Shown in pieces: positions 54,905 through 64,000 of a DNA stretch of 64,000 bases. Position 1 is the first letter of the stretch, and every line of letters starts with the position of its first letter. The notes beneath the pieces are model-generated. The model made no database searches. It was not told the origin of the DNA and saw only the letters and a program-made list of their open reading frames with translations. The stretch comes from Lichenibacterium dinghuense (GTDB taxonomy: Bacteria > Pseudomonadota > Alphaproteobacteria > Rhizobiales > Beijerinckiaceae): contig NZ_JAJLMN010000001.1 in NCBI RefSeq assembly GCF_021730615.1, forward strand, positions 124,001 to 188,000. The letters run 5' to 3'. The position numbers and the translations under genes are program-made.

Positions 54905-56251
54905 ATGTTCGACAAGATCCTCATCGCCAACCGCGGCGAGATCGCGCTCCGCGTGCTGCGCGCCGCGAAAGAGCTCGGCATCGCCACCGTGGCGGTCCAT
55001 TCCACGGCCGACGCCGATGCCATGCACGTGCGCCTCGCCGACGAGAGCGTGTGCATCGGGCCGCCGCCGGCGCGCGACAGCTATCTCAACATCCCGGCGC
55101 TGCTGTCCGCCTGCGAGATCACCGGCGCCGACGCCATCCATCCCGGCTACGGCTTCCTCAGCGAGAACGCCCGCTTCGCCGAGATCCTGGAAGACCACGA
55201 CATCGCCTTCATCGGCCCCAAGGCCGAGCACATCCGCACCATGGGCGACAAGATCGAGGCGAAGCGCACGGCGCGCGCGCTCGGCATCCCCTGCGTGCCC
55301 GGCTCGGAGGGCGGCATCACCGACGACGGCGAGGCGGCCCGCGTCGCGGCCGAGATCGGCTTCCCGGTCATCATCAAAGCGGCGGCGGGCGGCGGCGGGC
55401 GCGGCATGAAGGTGGCCCGCACCGAGGCCGACCTGTCCGACGCGCTCGGAACCGCGCGCTCGGAGGCCAAGGCGGCCTTCGGCGACGACGCGGTCTACAT
55501 CGAGAAATACCTCGAGAAGCCGCGCCACATCGAGATCCAGGTGCTCGGCGACGGCCGGGGCAACGCCATCCACCTCGGCGAGCGCGACTGCTCGCTCCAG
55601 CGCCGGCACCAGAAGGTGTGGGAGGAGGGTCCCTCCCCGGCGCTCAACGCCGAGCAGCGCGCCGCCATCGGCGAGACCTGCGCGGCGGCGATGCGCAAGC
55701 TCGGCTACCGCGGCGTCGGCACGATCGAGTTCCTGTACGAGGACGGGCAGTTCTACTTCATCGAGATGAACACCCGCATCCAGGTCGAACATCCCGTGAC
55801 CGAGATGATCACCGGGATCGACCTCGTGAACGAGCAGATCCGCATCGCCGCCGGCTCGCCGCTGACGCTGAGCCAGGCCGACGTGAAGCTCGACGGCCAC
55901 GCCATCGAGTGCCGGGTCAACGCCGAGCACGCCCAGACCTTCCGGCCCTCGCCGGGGCGCATCAGCTACTACCACCCGCCGGGCGGGCTCGGGGTGCGGG
56001 TCGATTCGGCCGCCTATCAGGGCTACACGATCCCGCCGAACTACGATTCGCTCGTCGGCAAGCTGATCGTGCACGGCCGCACCCGCACCGAGGCGCTGAT
56101 GCGCCTGCGGCGCTCGCTCGACGAGTTCATCGTGGACGGCATCGACACCACCCTGCCCCTCTTCCGCACACTGGTGCGCAACACCGACATCCAGAACGGC
56201 GCCTACGACATCCACTGGCTGGAGCACTTCCTCGCCGACCAGACCGGCTGA
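54905..56251 (+). CDS. accC: Biotin carboxylase subunit of acetyl-CoA carboxylase
   Basis: AccC carboxylates biotin on AccB using ATP and bicarbonate. The 448-residue protein starts [20 protein letters not shown], matching E. coli AccC in length and start; a GTG at 54893 would add four residues. ATP-grasp motifs [39 protein letters not shown] and [13 protein letters not shown] are intact. It lies eight bases after accB. In related genomes an aat gene often follows; here cynS does. Confidence 0.96.
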   Translation: MFDKILIANRGEIALRVLRAAKELGIATVAVHSTADADAMHVRLADESVCIGPPPARDSYLNIPALLSACEITGADAIHPGYGFLSENARFAEILEDHDIAFIGPKAEHIRTMGDKIEAKRTARALGIPCVPGSEGGITDDGEAARVAAEIGFPVIIKAAAGGGGRGMKVARTEADLSDALGTARSEAKAAFGDDAVYIEKYLEKPRHIEIQVLGDGRGNAIHLGERDCSLQRRHQKVWEEGPSPALNAEQRAAIGETCAAAMRKLGYRGVGTIEFLYEDGQFYFIEMNTRIQVEHPVTEMITGIDLVNEQIRIAAGSPLTLSQADVKLDGHAIECRVNAEHAQTFRPSPGRISYYHPPGGLGVRVDSAAYQGYTIPPNYDSLVGKLIVHGRTRTEALMRLRRSLDEFIVDGIDTTLPLFRTLVRNTDIQNGAYDIHWLEHFLADQTG

Positions 56252-56408
56252 CCGGTCGGCCCCGCACGGGCTGTGGACGGCGGGGCGGTGACCCCGCGCG
56301 GCCGCTGACGCGCCGCCCCGGTGCGTGGCATGAGTTTCGCTCGCCGCGACGACGCGGCCGCTCCGGGCCACCGCCGGAGGCCGGTGCCGCCGCGAAGGGG
56401 AGACACCT

Positions 56409-56897
56409 GTGAAGCGCGAAGACCTGACCGAGAAGCTGCTCGACATCAAGCGTGAGAAGGGTTGGACCTGGAAGCACATCCAGGACGAGATCGGCGGGCT
56501 GTCGCCCATCCTGATCACCGCGGCCTGCATGGGCCAGATGAAGCTGCCCAAGGCGCAGGCCCGCAAGGCCGCCGAGCTGTTCGGCCTCAGCCAGTCCGAG
56601 GAGCGCATGCTGAACGAGCCGCCCTACCGCGGCTCGATCCCGTCCATGCCGCCGACCGACCCGCTGATCTACCGCCTCTACGAGCTGGTGATGGTCTACG
56701 GCACGACCTTCAAGGAGCTGATCCAGGAGGAGTTCGGCGACGGCATCATGTCGGCGATCGACTTCAACATGACGATGGAGCGCGAGCCCAACAACAAGGG
56801 CGACCGGGTGAAGCTCGGCATGTCGGGCAAGTTCCTGCCCTATAAATATTACGGCAACGAGGACGGCGTGCCGGACTACGGGTTCAAGGAGCCCTGA
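56409..56897 (+). CDS. cynS: Cyanate hydratase (cyanase)
   Basis: Cyanase converts cyanate and bicarbonate to ammonia and CO2, detoxifying cyanate and releasing nitrogen. The protein has 162 residues, close to the E. coli enzyme (156). The catalytic triad is present: R89 and E92 in [10 protein letters not shown] and S115 in [10 protein letters not shown], corresponding to R96, E99 and S122 of E. coli. The N-terminal helix-turn-helix-like part ([20 protein letters not shown]) is typical. The GTG start is preceded by GAAGGGGAG. It stands alone, without cynT or a cyanate transporter. Confidence 0.95.
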   Translation: MKREDLTEKLLDIKREKGWTWKHIQDEIGGLSPILITAACMGQMKLPKAQARKAAELFGLSQSEERMLNEPPYRGSIPSMPPTDPLIYRLYELVMVYGTTFKELIQEEFGDGIMSAIDFNMTMEREPNNKGDRVKLGMSGKFLPYKYYGNEDGVPDYGFKEP

Positions 56898-56971
56898 CGG
56901 TCGGGCCGGGGCGAAGCGGCTCGCCGGCCGCCGCCCCGGCCTCCATCCTCGCCGCGGAGGGCGCTCAGACG

Positions 56972-57319
56972 ATGGGACGATTGTCGACGCATGTGCTCGA
57001 TACGGCGCGCGGCCGCCCGGCGGCGGGCGTTCCCGTGACGCTCGACAGGATCGCGGCCGACGGCGCCCGCAGCCGCGTGGCGGTCGCCGTCACCAACGCC
57101 GACGGCCGGACCGACGCCCCGCTGCTCGCGGGCGACGCCTTCGCGGCCGGCACCTACGAGCTGGTCTTCGCGGTGGGGTCCTATTTCGCCGACCTCGCGC
57201 CGGGCGCCCCCTTCCTCGACGTCGTCCCGCTCCGCTTCACCGTGTCGGATCCGGACGGCCACTACCACGTCCCGCTCCTGGTCTCGCCCTGGAGCTACTC
57301 GACCTACCGGGGCTCCTGA
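56972..57319 (+). CDS. uraH: 5-hydroxyisourate hydrolase
   Basis: This transthyretin-like enzyme hydrolyses 5-hydroxyisourate to OHCU, the second step of urate breakdown. It has 115 residues with the signature STHVLD near the N-terminus, active-site His and Arg residues and the C-terminal YRGS tetrapeptide that distinguishes it from transthyretin. The stop overlaps the start of the next gene as TGATG, so it is coupled to the allantoinase-OHCU decarboxylase fusion. No uricase (uaZ or hpyO) gene lies in the window. Confidence 0.93.
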   Translation: MGRLSTHVLDTARGRPAAGVPVTLDRIAADGARSRVAVAVTNADGRTDAPLLAGDAFAAGTYELVFAVGSYFADLAPGAPFLDVVPLRFTVSDPDGHYHVPLLVSPWSYSTYRGS

Positions 57320-58752
57320 TGACCGAGGCCTATCCGCGCGACCTCGTCGGCTACGGCGAGCATCCGCCCCACCCGCGCTGGCCCGGCGACGCCCGGATCG
57401 CGGTGCAGTTCGTCATCAACTACGAGGAGGGCGGCGAGAACAACGTCCTCCACGGCGACGCGGCGTCGGAAGCCTTCCTGTCGGAGATCGTCGGCGCCCA
57501 GCCCTGGCCCGGCATGCGGCACGCCAACATGGAGTCGATCTACGAATACGGCTCGCGCGCCGGATACTGGCGGCTGCACCGCCTGTTCACCGAGCGCGGC
57601 ATGCCGGTCACGGTCTACGCGGTCGCCTCGGCGCTCGGACGCTATCCCGGCATCGTCGCCTCCATGCAGCGCGCCGGCTGGGAGGTCGCCACCCACGGCC
57701 TGAAGTGGATCGACTACCGCGACCACGCGCCCGAGGCCGAGCGCGCCGACATCGACGCCGCCGTCCGGATCCAGACCGAACTCACCGGCGAGCGGCCGCT
57801 CGGCCTCTACCAGGGCCGCTCCTCGATCAACACGCTGAGCCTCGGATGCGAGGAGGGCGGCTTCCTGTATCTCGCGGATTCCTACGCGGACGAGCTGCCC
57901 TACTGGATCGAGGGCGCGCGGGGGCCGCAGTTGGTCGTGCCTTACACGCTCGACGCCAACGACATGCGCTTCGCGACCCCGCAGGGGTTCAACAGCGGCG
58001 ACCAGTTCTTCGCCTACCTCAAGGACAGCTTCGACACGCTCTACGCGGAAGGGCTGACGGCGCCGAAGATGATGTCGGTGGGGCTGCACTGCCGCCTCGT
58101 CGGGCGGCCCGGCCGCGCCGCCGCGCTGGCGCGCTTCCTCGACTACGTGGCCTCGCACGACCGCGTCTGGGTGGCGCGGCGGATCGACATCGCCCGCCAC
58201 TGGGTCCGGACCCATCCGCCGGCCGGCGGGTACCGCCCGAGCCGCATGGGCGAGGTGCTGTTCGTCGCGGTGTTCGGCGACACCTTCGAGCACACGCCGG
58301 AGATTGCGCGGGCCGCGCATCGCGCCGGTCTCGGTCCTGCGGAGGACGCGGCCGACGGGCTGCACGCCGCGATGGTGCGCGCCATGCGGGCCCTGCCCCG
58401 TTCGGCGCGACGCGCGCTGATCGACGCGCATCCGGACCTCGCGGGCCGGCTCGCGCTGGCAAAAGGCCTGACCGCCGACTCGACGAGCGAGCAGGCCGGC
58501 GCGGGGCTCGACCGGCTGACGGCCGACGAGCTCGCGCGCTTCACGGACCTCAACGCGCGCTACCGCGAGCGCTTCGGCTTCCCCTTCATCATGGCCGTGA
58601 AGGGCCGCAGCCGGGACGAGGTGCTGGCCGCCTTCGAGCAGAGGCTCAGGAACGGCGAGGACGCGGAGTTCGACCGCGCCCTCGCCGAGGTGGAGCGCAT
58701 CGCGCTCCTCCGATTGCGGGACCGCCTGCCCGCCGAGGGTCAGGCGGGGTAG
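57319..58752 (+). CDS. Allantoinase (PuuE)-OHCU decarboxylase (UraD) fusion
   Basis: This 477-residue protein joins two enzymes of ureide breakdown. Residues 1-300 are a metal-independent PuuE allantoinase with a NodB-like deacetylase fold (YGEHPPHPRWPGDARIAVQF, VIASALGR-type core, GLKWIDYRDH, GLYQGRSSINT). Residues 310-470 are a UraD domain with its catalytic pair H371 (DAHPDLAG) and E391 (STSEQAGAG), 20 residues apart as in characterised enzymes, and FPFIMAVKG. The usual E-H-S/P-W region reads GDTFEHTPEIA, a variation on the canonical YEHSPW. Such fusions are known in Hyphomicrobiales. It is coupled to uraH. Confidence 0.9.
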   Translation: MTEAYPRDLVGYGEHPPHPRWPGDARIAVQFVINYEEGGENNVLHGDAASEAFLSEIVGAQPWPGMRHANMESIYEYGSRAGYWRLHRLFTERGMPVTVYAVASALGRYPGIVASMQRAGWEVATHGLKWIDYRDHAPEAERADIDAAVRIQTELTGERPLGLYQGRSSINTLSLGCEEGGFLYLADSYADELPYWIEGARGPQLVVPYTLDANDMRFATPQGFNSGDQFFAYLKDSFDTLYAEGLTAPKMMSVGLHCRLVGRPGRAAALARFLDYVASHDRVWVARRIDIARHWVRTHPPAGGYRPSRMGEVLFVAVFGDTFEHTPEIARAAHRAGLGPAEDAADGLHAAMVRAMRALPRSARRALIDAHPDLAGRLALAKGLTADSTSEQAGAGLDRLTADELARFTDLNARYRERFGFPFIMAVKGRSRDEVLAAFEQRLRNGEDAEFDRALAEVERIALLRLRDRLPAEGQAG

Positions 58753-58756
58753 CGCA

Positions 58757-59053
58757 TCAGAGCGCGCGCAGGATGCGGCGGATCGGGTGACCCGGGAGTC
58801 CGCGGCGGTAGCCGTAGCCGTAGCGGCGGTAGCCGAACGGGCGGCGGTAGCCGAAGCCGCGGCGGAAGAACGGGCGGCGATGGTAGAACCCGCGGCGATA
58901 GTAGACCTGCTCGGCGTCGACCGACGCGGCGGGGGCGGCCTGCTCGATCGCGGCGGCGCCGGCCATCGGGGTGGCGGCGGCGGGCTCGGCCGCGAGGGCG
59001 GCGGCGCCGAGGGCCAGGGCGGCGATCAGCGCGGTGGTGATGGGACGGGACAA
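58757..59053 (-). CDS. Small secreted Tyr/Arg-rich protein
   Basis: This 98-residue protein has a clear signal peptide (about residues 1-27, ending AAAT), a short Ala-rich stretch and a C-terminal half of repeated YRR, FRRGF and YGYRRG units. Similar Tyr/Arg-rich small secreted proteins are common in Hyphomicrobiales, but I know of no assigned function. The TTG start at 59053 has GGAG about seven bases upstream. No family can be named with confidence. It lies convergent with the PuuE-UraD gene, four bases apart. Confidence 0.65.
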   Translation of the reverse strand: MSRPITTALIAALALGAAALAAEPAAATPMAGAAAIEQAAPAASVDAEQVYYRRGFYHRRPFFRRGFGYRRPFGYRRYGYGYRRGLPGHPIRRILRAL

Positions 59054-59138
59054 AGGCTCACTCCGACGGGGTTGGCGGCGCTTGAACACCCTGCCGAGAC
59101 AGTCAGTTCCCGTCCGACCGCGATCGCGGTGAACGCAT

Positions 59139-59477
59139 TCAGTAGACGTCGTTGCGCACGAACCAGTCCGCGCAGGGTTCATGCCCCCGCCCGACCGCGT
59201 CCTCGTAATAGGTCGTGATCGATTCGACGGCACGCGACAGGGCGCCGTGCGGGCCGTCGTGCTTCTCCAGGGTCATCACGTTGGCGCCGTCCTGTACCGG
59301 CGTGCGGATGTAGTGGCTCTGCTCGAAGAAGTAGCGCGCGTCGTCGGTCTCGTAGACGCGGATGGACACGCGGAACCGCTCGGCCGCGAGGTCGAAGAAG
59401 ATGTGGTATTCCGAGAAGAACTTGTGGAACGCCACGATGTGCGGGTGCCGCAGCGCTTGCAGTTCGTGGGTCGACAT
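59139..59477 (-). CDS. Unrecognised small cytosolic protein
   Basis: I do not recognise this 112-residue protein. It is rich in aromatic and charged residues (HPHIVAFHKFFSEYHIFFD, then YETDDARYFFEQSHYIR) and ends VRNDVY, with no signal peptide or membrane segment. Its base composition and codon pattern match its neighbours. The ATG at 59477 has GGGAG about eight bases upstream; an ATG at 59504 would add nine residues. It lies between the Tyr/Arg-rich gene and an ABC-2 permease, all on the minus strand. Confidence 0.6.
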   Translation of the reverse strand: MSTHELQALRHPHIVAFHKFFSEYHIFFDLAAERFRVSIRVYETDDARYFFEQSHYIRTPVQDGANVMTLEKHDGPHGALSRAVESITTYYEDAVGRGHEPCADWFVRNDVY

Positions 59478-59538
59478 CACCGGCGCTCCCTGGCCTCCCC
59501 GCATCCTTCCACACGCCGTGTGGGTTGAAAAGCCGAGC

Positions 59539-60296
59539 TCACGTCTTGAGCCTATAGCCGGTCCTGAAGATCCAGGCGATCAGCGCGGCGCAGCCCGCGA
59601 GGATCGCCAGCGTCATGCCGAAGCTCACCTCCGGCGGCACGTCGGCGTGGCCGAGGAAGCTCCAGCGGAAGCCGTTGACGAGGTACACCACGGGATTGAG
59701 GTAGGCCACCTCGCGCCAGGGCGAGGGCAGCGTGTCGATCGAGTAGAAGCTGCCGCCGAGGAAGGTGAGCGGCGTCACGATCAGCAGCGGCACGAGCTGC
59801 AGCTTCTCGAAGCCATCCGCCCAGATGCCGATGACGAAGCCGAAGGCCGAGAATGTGACGGAGGTCAGCACCAGCGCCGCGACCATCCAGACCGGGTGCT
59901 CGACGTGCAGCGGCACGAACAGCGCCGAGGTGGCGATGATGATGAGGCCGAGCACGATCGACTTGGTCGCGGCCGCGCCCACGTAGCCCGCCACGATCTC
60001 GAAGGCGGAGATCGGCGCCGACAGGATCTCGTAGATCGTGCCGGTGAAGCGCGGGAAGTAGATGCCGAAGGAGGCGTTGGCGATGCTCTGCGTGAGCAGG
60101 GACAGCATGACGAGGCCGGGCACGATGAAGGAGCCGTAGCTCACCCCGTCGACCGACTGGATGCGCGAGCCCAGCGCGGCGCCGAAGACGACGAAGTAGA
60201 GCGCGGTCGAGAGCACCGGCGACACGATGCTCTGCGTGACGGTGCGCAGCGTGCGCGCCATCTCGAAACCGTAGATCGCCCGGACGGCCGGCAGGT

Positions 60297-60300
<4 letters not shown>
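59539..60300 (-). CDS. ABC-2 type exporter, permease
   Basis: The 253-residue membrane protein has six predicted helices with the ABC-2 signature [15 protein letters not shown] near the C-terminus and [12 protein letters not shown] before it. It resembles YadH and NodJ-like permeases that export glycolipids, polysaccharides or drugs. Its ATG overlaps the ATPase stop (ATGA). The substrate is unknown. Confidence 0.88.
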
Positions 60301-61223
<923 letters not shown>

Positions 61224-61337
61224 GCGGTGCTGGTAGCCGATCCGCCCGTCATGGGGAAACGCGAAAGTTCGGTTTCGAAAGGCCGCTCGCCCTTCGCGGG
61301 GCGCGGGGCAGGGCCCCACGCCCGTGGCGGCGCCGCT

Positions 61338-61607
61338 TCAGGCCGCCTTCTTCATCGGCTCCTCGCCCTCCTCCATGGCGCGCATGTAGAGGTCGAGCAG
61401 CGATTCCTGCTCGTCGCGCTGGTCCTTGTCCTGCTTGCGGATCTTGAGGATCTCCTTCAGCACCTTGACGTCGAAGCCCTCGCCCTTAGCCTCGGAGAAG
61501 ACCTCCTTCTTGCCCTCGTTGAGGGCCTTGAGCTCCTCCTCGATCTGCTCGACGCGCTCGATGAAGGAGCGGATCCGCTCCCCCGCGATGCCGACCGTAT
61601 CGCCCAT
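61338..61607 (-). CDS. gapR: Nucleoid-associated protein GapR (DUF2312)
   Basis: This 89-residue protein is a DUF2312 family member, the family of Caulobacter GapR, a dimeric or tetrameric DNA-binding protein that recognises overtwisted, AT-rich DNA ahead of replication and transcription. It is mostly helical: [38 protein letters not shown] and [12 protein letters not shown] are family hallmarks. The ATG at 61607 follows AAGGGAGCCAAGG. It stands alone and diverges from the 3-hydroxyacyl-CoA dehydrogenase-like gene. Confidence 0.9.
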   Translation of the reverse strand: MGDTVGIAGERIRSFIERVEQIEEELKALNEGKKEVFSEAKGEGFDVKVLKEILKIRKQDKDQRDEQESLLDLYMRAMEEGEEPMKKAA

Positions 61608-61635
61608 GACCTTGGCTCCCTTCGCCGTCCTGATG

Positions 61636-61664
61636 AGAACAGAACCTAAACAGCCGATGGTCAA
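61636..61664 (-). promoter_or_regulatory. Candidate promoter of gapR
   Basis: On the minus strand TTGACC is followed after 17 bases by TGTTCT in an AT-rich stretch. Transcription would start about 20 bases upstream of the gapR ATG. The -10 match is weak. Confidence 0.35.
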
Positions 61665-61757
61665 CGGGAGGTAAACGGCGGTTGACCGCGCCCACCGGCC
61701 CGCGTCTCCTCGGGGCGCGGCCGGGCGGCAGACCCGGCGCGGGCGGAGGGGCGCGGC

Positions 61758-62696
61758 ATGCGGACGGCGATCATCGGGGCGGGGCTGGTCGGCCGCGCCT
61801 GGGCCATCAGCTTCGCGCGCGCGGGCCACGAGGTCCGCCTGTGGGACCGCGACCCCGCCGCCGTGCCCGCGGCCCTCGCCTTCGCGGAGGGCGTGCTGCC
61901 CGACCTCGCCGCGCACGGCCTGCTCGGCGGCGCCGAGCCGGCCGCGGTCCGCGCGCGGCTCACCGCGCACGCGGACCTCGCCGAGGCGCTGGACGGCGTC
62001 GAGCACGCGCAGGAGTCGGCGCCCGAGCGCGTCGAGGTCAAGCGCGCGCTGTTCTCCGAGCTCGACCGGCTGGCGCCCGCCGCGGCGACGCTCGCCTCCT
62101 CGACCTCGGCGCTGCTCCCCTCGGCCTTCCAGGAACACGTGGCGGGCCGCGCGCGCTGCCTCGTGTGCCACCCGATCAACCCGCCCTACCTCGTGCCGGC
62201 CGTCGAAGTCGTGCCCTCGCGCTGGACCGCGCCCGAAACGATGGAGCGCGCGGCGGCCTTCATGCGCGGCTGCGGGCAGAGCCCGCTGGTGATGAAGCGC
62301 GAGGTCGACGGCTTCATCATGAACCGCCTGCAGGGCGCCCTGCTGGAGGAGTGCTTCCGTCTCGTCGCCGACGGCATCGCCTCGGCCGAGGACGTCGACG
62401 CCGGCCTCCGCGACGGGCTGGCCCTACGCTGGAGCTTCATGGGGCCGTTCGAGACGATCGACCTCAACGCGCCGGGCGGCGTGCGCGACTATGCCGAGCG
62501 CTACGGGGGCATGTACGAGCGCATGTTCCCCTCGATGCAGCGCCGCGTCGACTGGGCCGGCCCCGTGATGGACGGGGTCGAGGCGGACCGCGCCGCCCGC
62601 CTGCCCCGCGCCGGCCTCGCCGAACGGCAATTGTGGCGCGACCGCCGCCTCATGGCGCTGCTGGCCCACAAGCGGGCCGCCGCCGGCGAGGGCTGA
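61758..62696 (+). CDS. 3-hydroxyacyl-CoA dehydrogenase family protein (L-gulonate 3-DH/carnitine-DH-like)
   Basis: This NAD-dependent enzyme of 312 residues has the Rossmann start MRTAIIGAGLVGRAWAISFA and the C-terminal dehydrogenase domain (about 180-290; EVDGFIMNRLQGALL). SSTSALLPS and CHPINPPYLVPAVEVVPS, with its catalytic histidine, place it with lambda-crystallin/L-gulonate 3-dehydrogenase and carnitine dehydrogenase-like proteins instead of fatty-acid-oxidation FadB. The exact substrate is unknown. It is preceded by a short gap and followed by the cytochrome gene. Confidence 0.85.
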   Translation: MRTAIIGAGLVGRAWAISFARAGHEVRLWDRDPAAVPAALAFAEGVLPDLAAHGLLGGAEPAAVRARLTAHADLAEALDGVEHAQESAPERVEVKRALFSELDRLAPAAATLASSTSALLPSAFQEHVAGRARCLVCHPINPPYLVPAVEVVPSRWTAPETMERAAAFMRGCGQSPLVMKREVDGFIMNRLQGALLEECFRLVADGIASAEDVDAGLRDGLALRWSFMGPFETIDLNAPGGVRDYAERYGGMYERMFPSMQRRVDWAGPVMDGVEADRAARLPRAGLAERQLWRDRRLMALLAHKRAAAGEG

Positions 62697-62837
62697 GCGG
62701 GATCGGCCGCCGCGGCGCGGGGTCGCCCCGCGGAAACGATGCGGAGGGCGGTTCGCCCGCTTTCCGCCACGGCGCGCGGCGATCGTTAGTCCGACGATTG
62801 CCGGCCGACCGGTGGCCCGCGGTCGGGAACGGGTGAT

Positions 62838-64000
62838 ATGGTCGCGTCCCGCATCCTCATCGCCTTCGGCGTCGCCGTGGCGGCCGGCGGTGCCGCCTTC
62901 GCGGCGCTGGCCTGGCATCCGGCGATCCCGCCGGTCGAGCGGCCCGCGGCGTCGAGCTTCGACCCCGCGGCGGTGAAGCGCGGCGCCGCGCTGGCGGCGC
63001 TCGGCAACTGCGCCGGCTGCCACAGCGCGCCGGGCCGCCCGGCGTTCGGCGGGGGCCTGCCGGTCGAGACGCCCTTCGGGGCGATCTACGCCAGCAACAT
63101 CACGCCGGACCCGGAGGCCGGCATCGGCCGCTGGAGCGAGGCCGCCTTCCGCCGCGCCATGCGGGACGGCGTCGACCGCGAAGGCCGAAACCTCTATCCG
63201 GCCTTCCCGTACAACCACTACACGCGGGTCACGGACGACGACGACGCGGCGCTCTACGCCTACCTGATGACGCGCCGCCCGTCGGCCGCGGCGGTGCGCC
63301 CGCCCGCCCTGCCCTTCCCGCTGAACCTGCGCCCGGTGATGGCGGGCTGGAACCTCCTGTTCTTCCGCGCCGGCGCCTTCGCGCCCGACCCCGCGCGCAG
63401 CCCGGAGTGGAACCGCGGCGCCTACCTGGTCGAGGGGCTCGGCCACTGCGGCGCCTGCCACACGCCGCACGGCGTGCTGGGCGAGGAGAAGGCGGGCCAC
63501 CACCTCGGCGGCGGGATGGCGGAGGGCTGGAACGCCTACGCGCTGAACGCGGCCTCGCCGGCGCCCCTACCCTGGACGGTCGACAGCCTCGCCTTCTACC
63601 TCCACCACGGCTGGCAGGCCGAGCACGGCGCGGCGCGCGGGCCGATGGCGCTGGTGACGGCCGAGCTCGGCACCGTTTCCGACGCGGAGGCGCGCGCCAT
63701 GGCGGTCTACCTCGTGTCGCTGATGGGTCGCCCCGAGTCGCGGCCAGCCGACGCTCCGCAGGCCGCGGCGCCACTGCCGCCCGCGAGCGCCGGCGGCCAG
63801 GTCGCGGTGTCGGACGCCGCGGGAGGCCGCGGCGCGGCCCTCTACGCCGGCGCCTGCGCGTCCTGCCACGCCTCGGGTAGGCCCCTGCCCTACGGCGGCC
63901 TGGATCTCGCGCTGAGTTCGGCGCTGCGCGCGCCGGACCCGTCCAACGTCGTCACCGTCACGCTGCACGGCCTCGCGGCGCCGCCCGGCGCGCCGGGCTC
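62838..64000 (+). CDS. Membrane-anchored tri-haem cytochrome c (cut by window end)
   Basis: The reading frame runs from the ATG at 62838 to the window edge, giving 387 codons without a stop. It has an N-terminal membrane anchor (about residues 4-26) and three class I haem sites: CAGCH (C58), CGACH (C204) and CASCH (C340). FGAIYASNITPDPEAGIG, NHYTRVTDDD-like residues and FYLHHGWQAEHG are typical of the cytochrome subunit of periplasmic alcohol, gluconate or aldehyde dehydrogenases, and of nicotinate or isoquinoline dehydrogenases. The partner dehydrogenase is probably just beyond the window. The end is missing, perhaps only a few tens of residues. Confidence 0.88.
   Translation, partial: MVASRILIAFGVAVAAGGAAFAALAWHPAIPPVERPAASSFDPAAVKRGAALAALGNCAGCHSAPGRPAFGGGLPVETPFGAIYASNITPDPEAGIGRWSEAAFRRAMRDGVDREGRNLYPAFPYNHYTRVTDDDDAALYAYLMTRRPSAAAVRPPALPFPLNLRPVMAGWNLLFFRAGAFAPDPARSPEWNRGAYLVEGLGHCGACHTPHGVLGEEKAGHHLGGGMAEGWNAYALNAASPAPLPWTVDSLAFYLHHGWQAEHGAARGPMALVTAELGTVSDAEARAMAVYLVSLMGRPESRPADAPQAAAPLPPASAGGQVAVSDAAGGRGAALYAGACASCHASGRPLPYGGLDLALSSALRAPDPSNVVTVTLHGLAAPPGAPG

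Overview
The window is a gene-dense stretch of very GC-rich chromosome from an alphaproteobacterium, most likely of the order Hyphomicrobiales (Rhizobiales) and possibly near Beijerinckiaceae/Methylobacteriaceae. This rests on gene orders typical of that group (argH-lptM-lysA, pepA-holC opposite lptF-lptG, lptD-surA-rsmA, fabD-fabG-acpP-fabF-mltG-yicC-gmk, rpsF-rpsR-DUF2232-rplI), on a GapR (DUF2312) homologue, and on an RNase E with a large insertion in its S1 domain. It is almost entirely core genome. I see no rRNA, tRNA, CRISPR array, phage, transposase or obvious genomic island.

Layout. 1-6.9 kb: the end of argH, a LysR regulator, lptM-lysA, an EnvC-like factor overlapping the protease gene ctpA, and a short membrane-anchored Pro-rich protein. 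7.2-11.6 kb: an RND efflux adaptor and pump. 11.7-14.3 kb (minus): pepA-holC-DUF1190. 14.6-21.4 kb (plus): the LPS export genes lptF, lptG and lptD, then surA and rsmA. 21.4-28.7 kb (minus): fatty-acid synthesis genes fabD, fabG, acpP and fabF, followed by mltG, yicC and gmk. 29.0-31.5 kb: ribosomal proteins S6, S18 and L9 with a DUF2232 membrane protein. 31.7-37.9 kb (minus): an L,D-transpeptidase, glyA, a rearranged riboflavin block (ribE-DinB-ribH-nusB) and galM. 38.2-41.0 kb: AsmA, mobA and a CBS-pair protein. 41.0-45.1 kb: a TerB-like protein and an SLC13-type permease (minus), divergent from a CPA1 Na+/H+ antiporter (plus). 45.2-49.1 kb (minus): an AmiC-type amidase and PBP1A. 49.8-53.2 kb: rne. 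53.4-56.3 kb: a DsbA-like oxidoreductase and accB-accC. 56.4-58.8 kb: cyanase and ureide (urate breakdown) genes, including an allantoinase-OHCU decarboxylase fusion. 58.8-61.6 kb (minus): two small unrecognised proteins, an ABC-2 exporter and gapR. 61.8-64.0 kb: a 3-hydroxyacyl-CoA dehydrogenase-like protein and the start of a tri-haem cytochrome c that runs off the end.

The common theme is the cell envelope: LPS export and assembly (lptD, lptF, lptG, lptM, surA), peptidoglycan synthesis and remodelling (PBP1A, LdtD-like, MltG, AmiC, EnvC-like), fatty-acid supply (fab genes, accBC) and efflux. Many neighbours overlap by 1-4 bases (ATGA, GTGA or TGATG), indicating translational coupling.

I found no clearly new multi-gene system. 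The best leads are departures from the usual gene order (a DinB protein coupled into a riboflavin cluster lacking nrdR, ribD and thiL; pdxA and aroQ absent from their usual places; a LysR gene between argH and lptM), a cluster of perfect inverted repeats between fabD and rpsF, a long rne leader with an unusually large S1 insertion, and a Pro-rich protein after ctpA that may be the remnant of a polysaccharide deacetylase. All coordinates and motifs were read by eye; no homology search or structure calculation was run.
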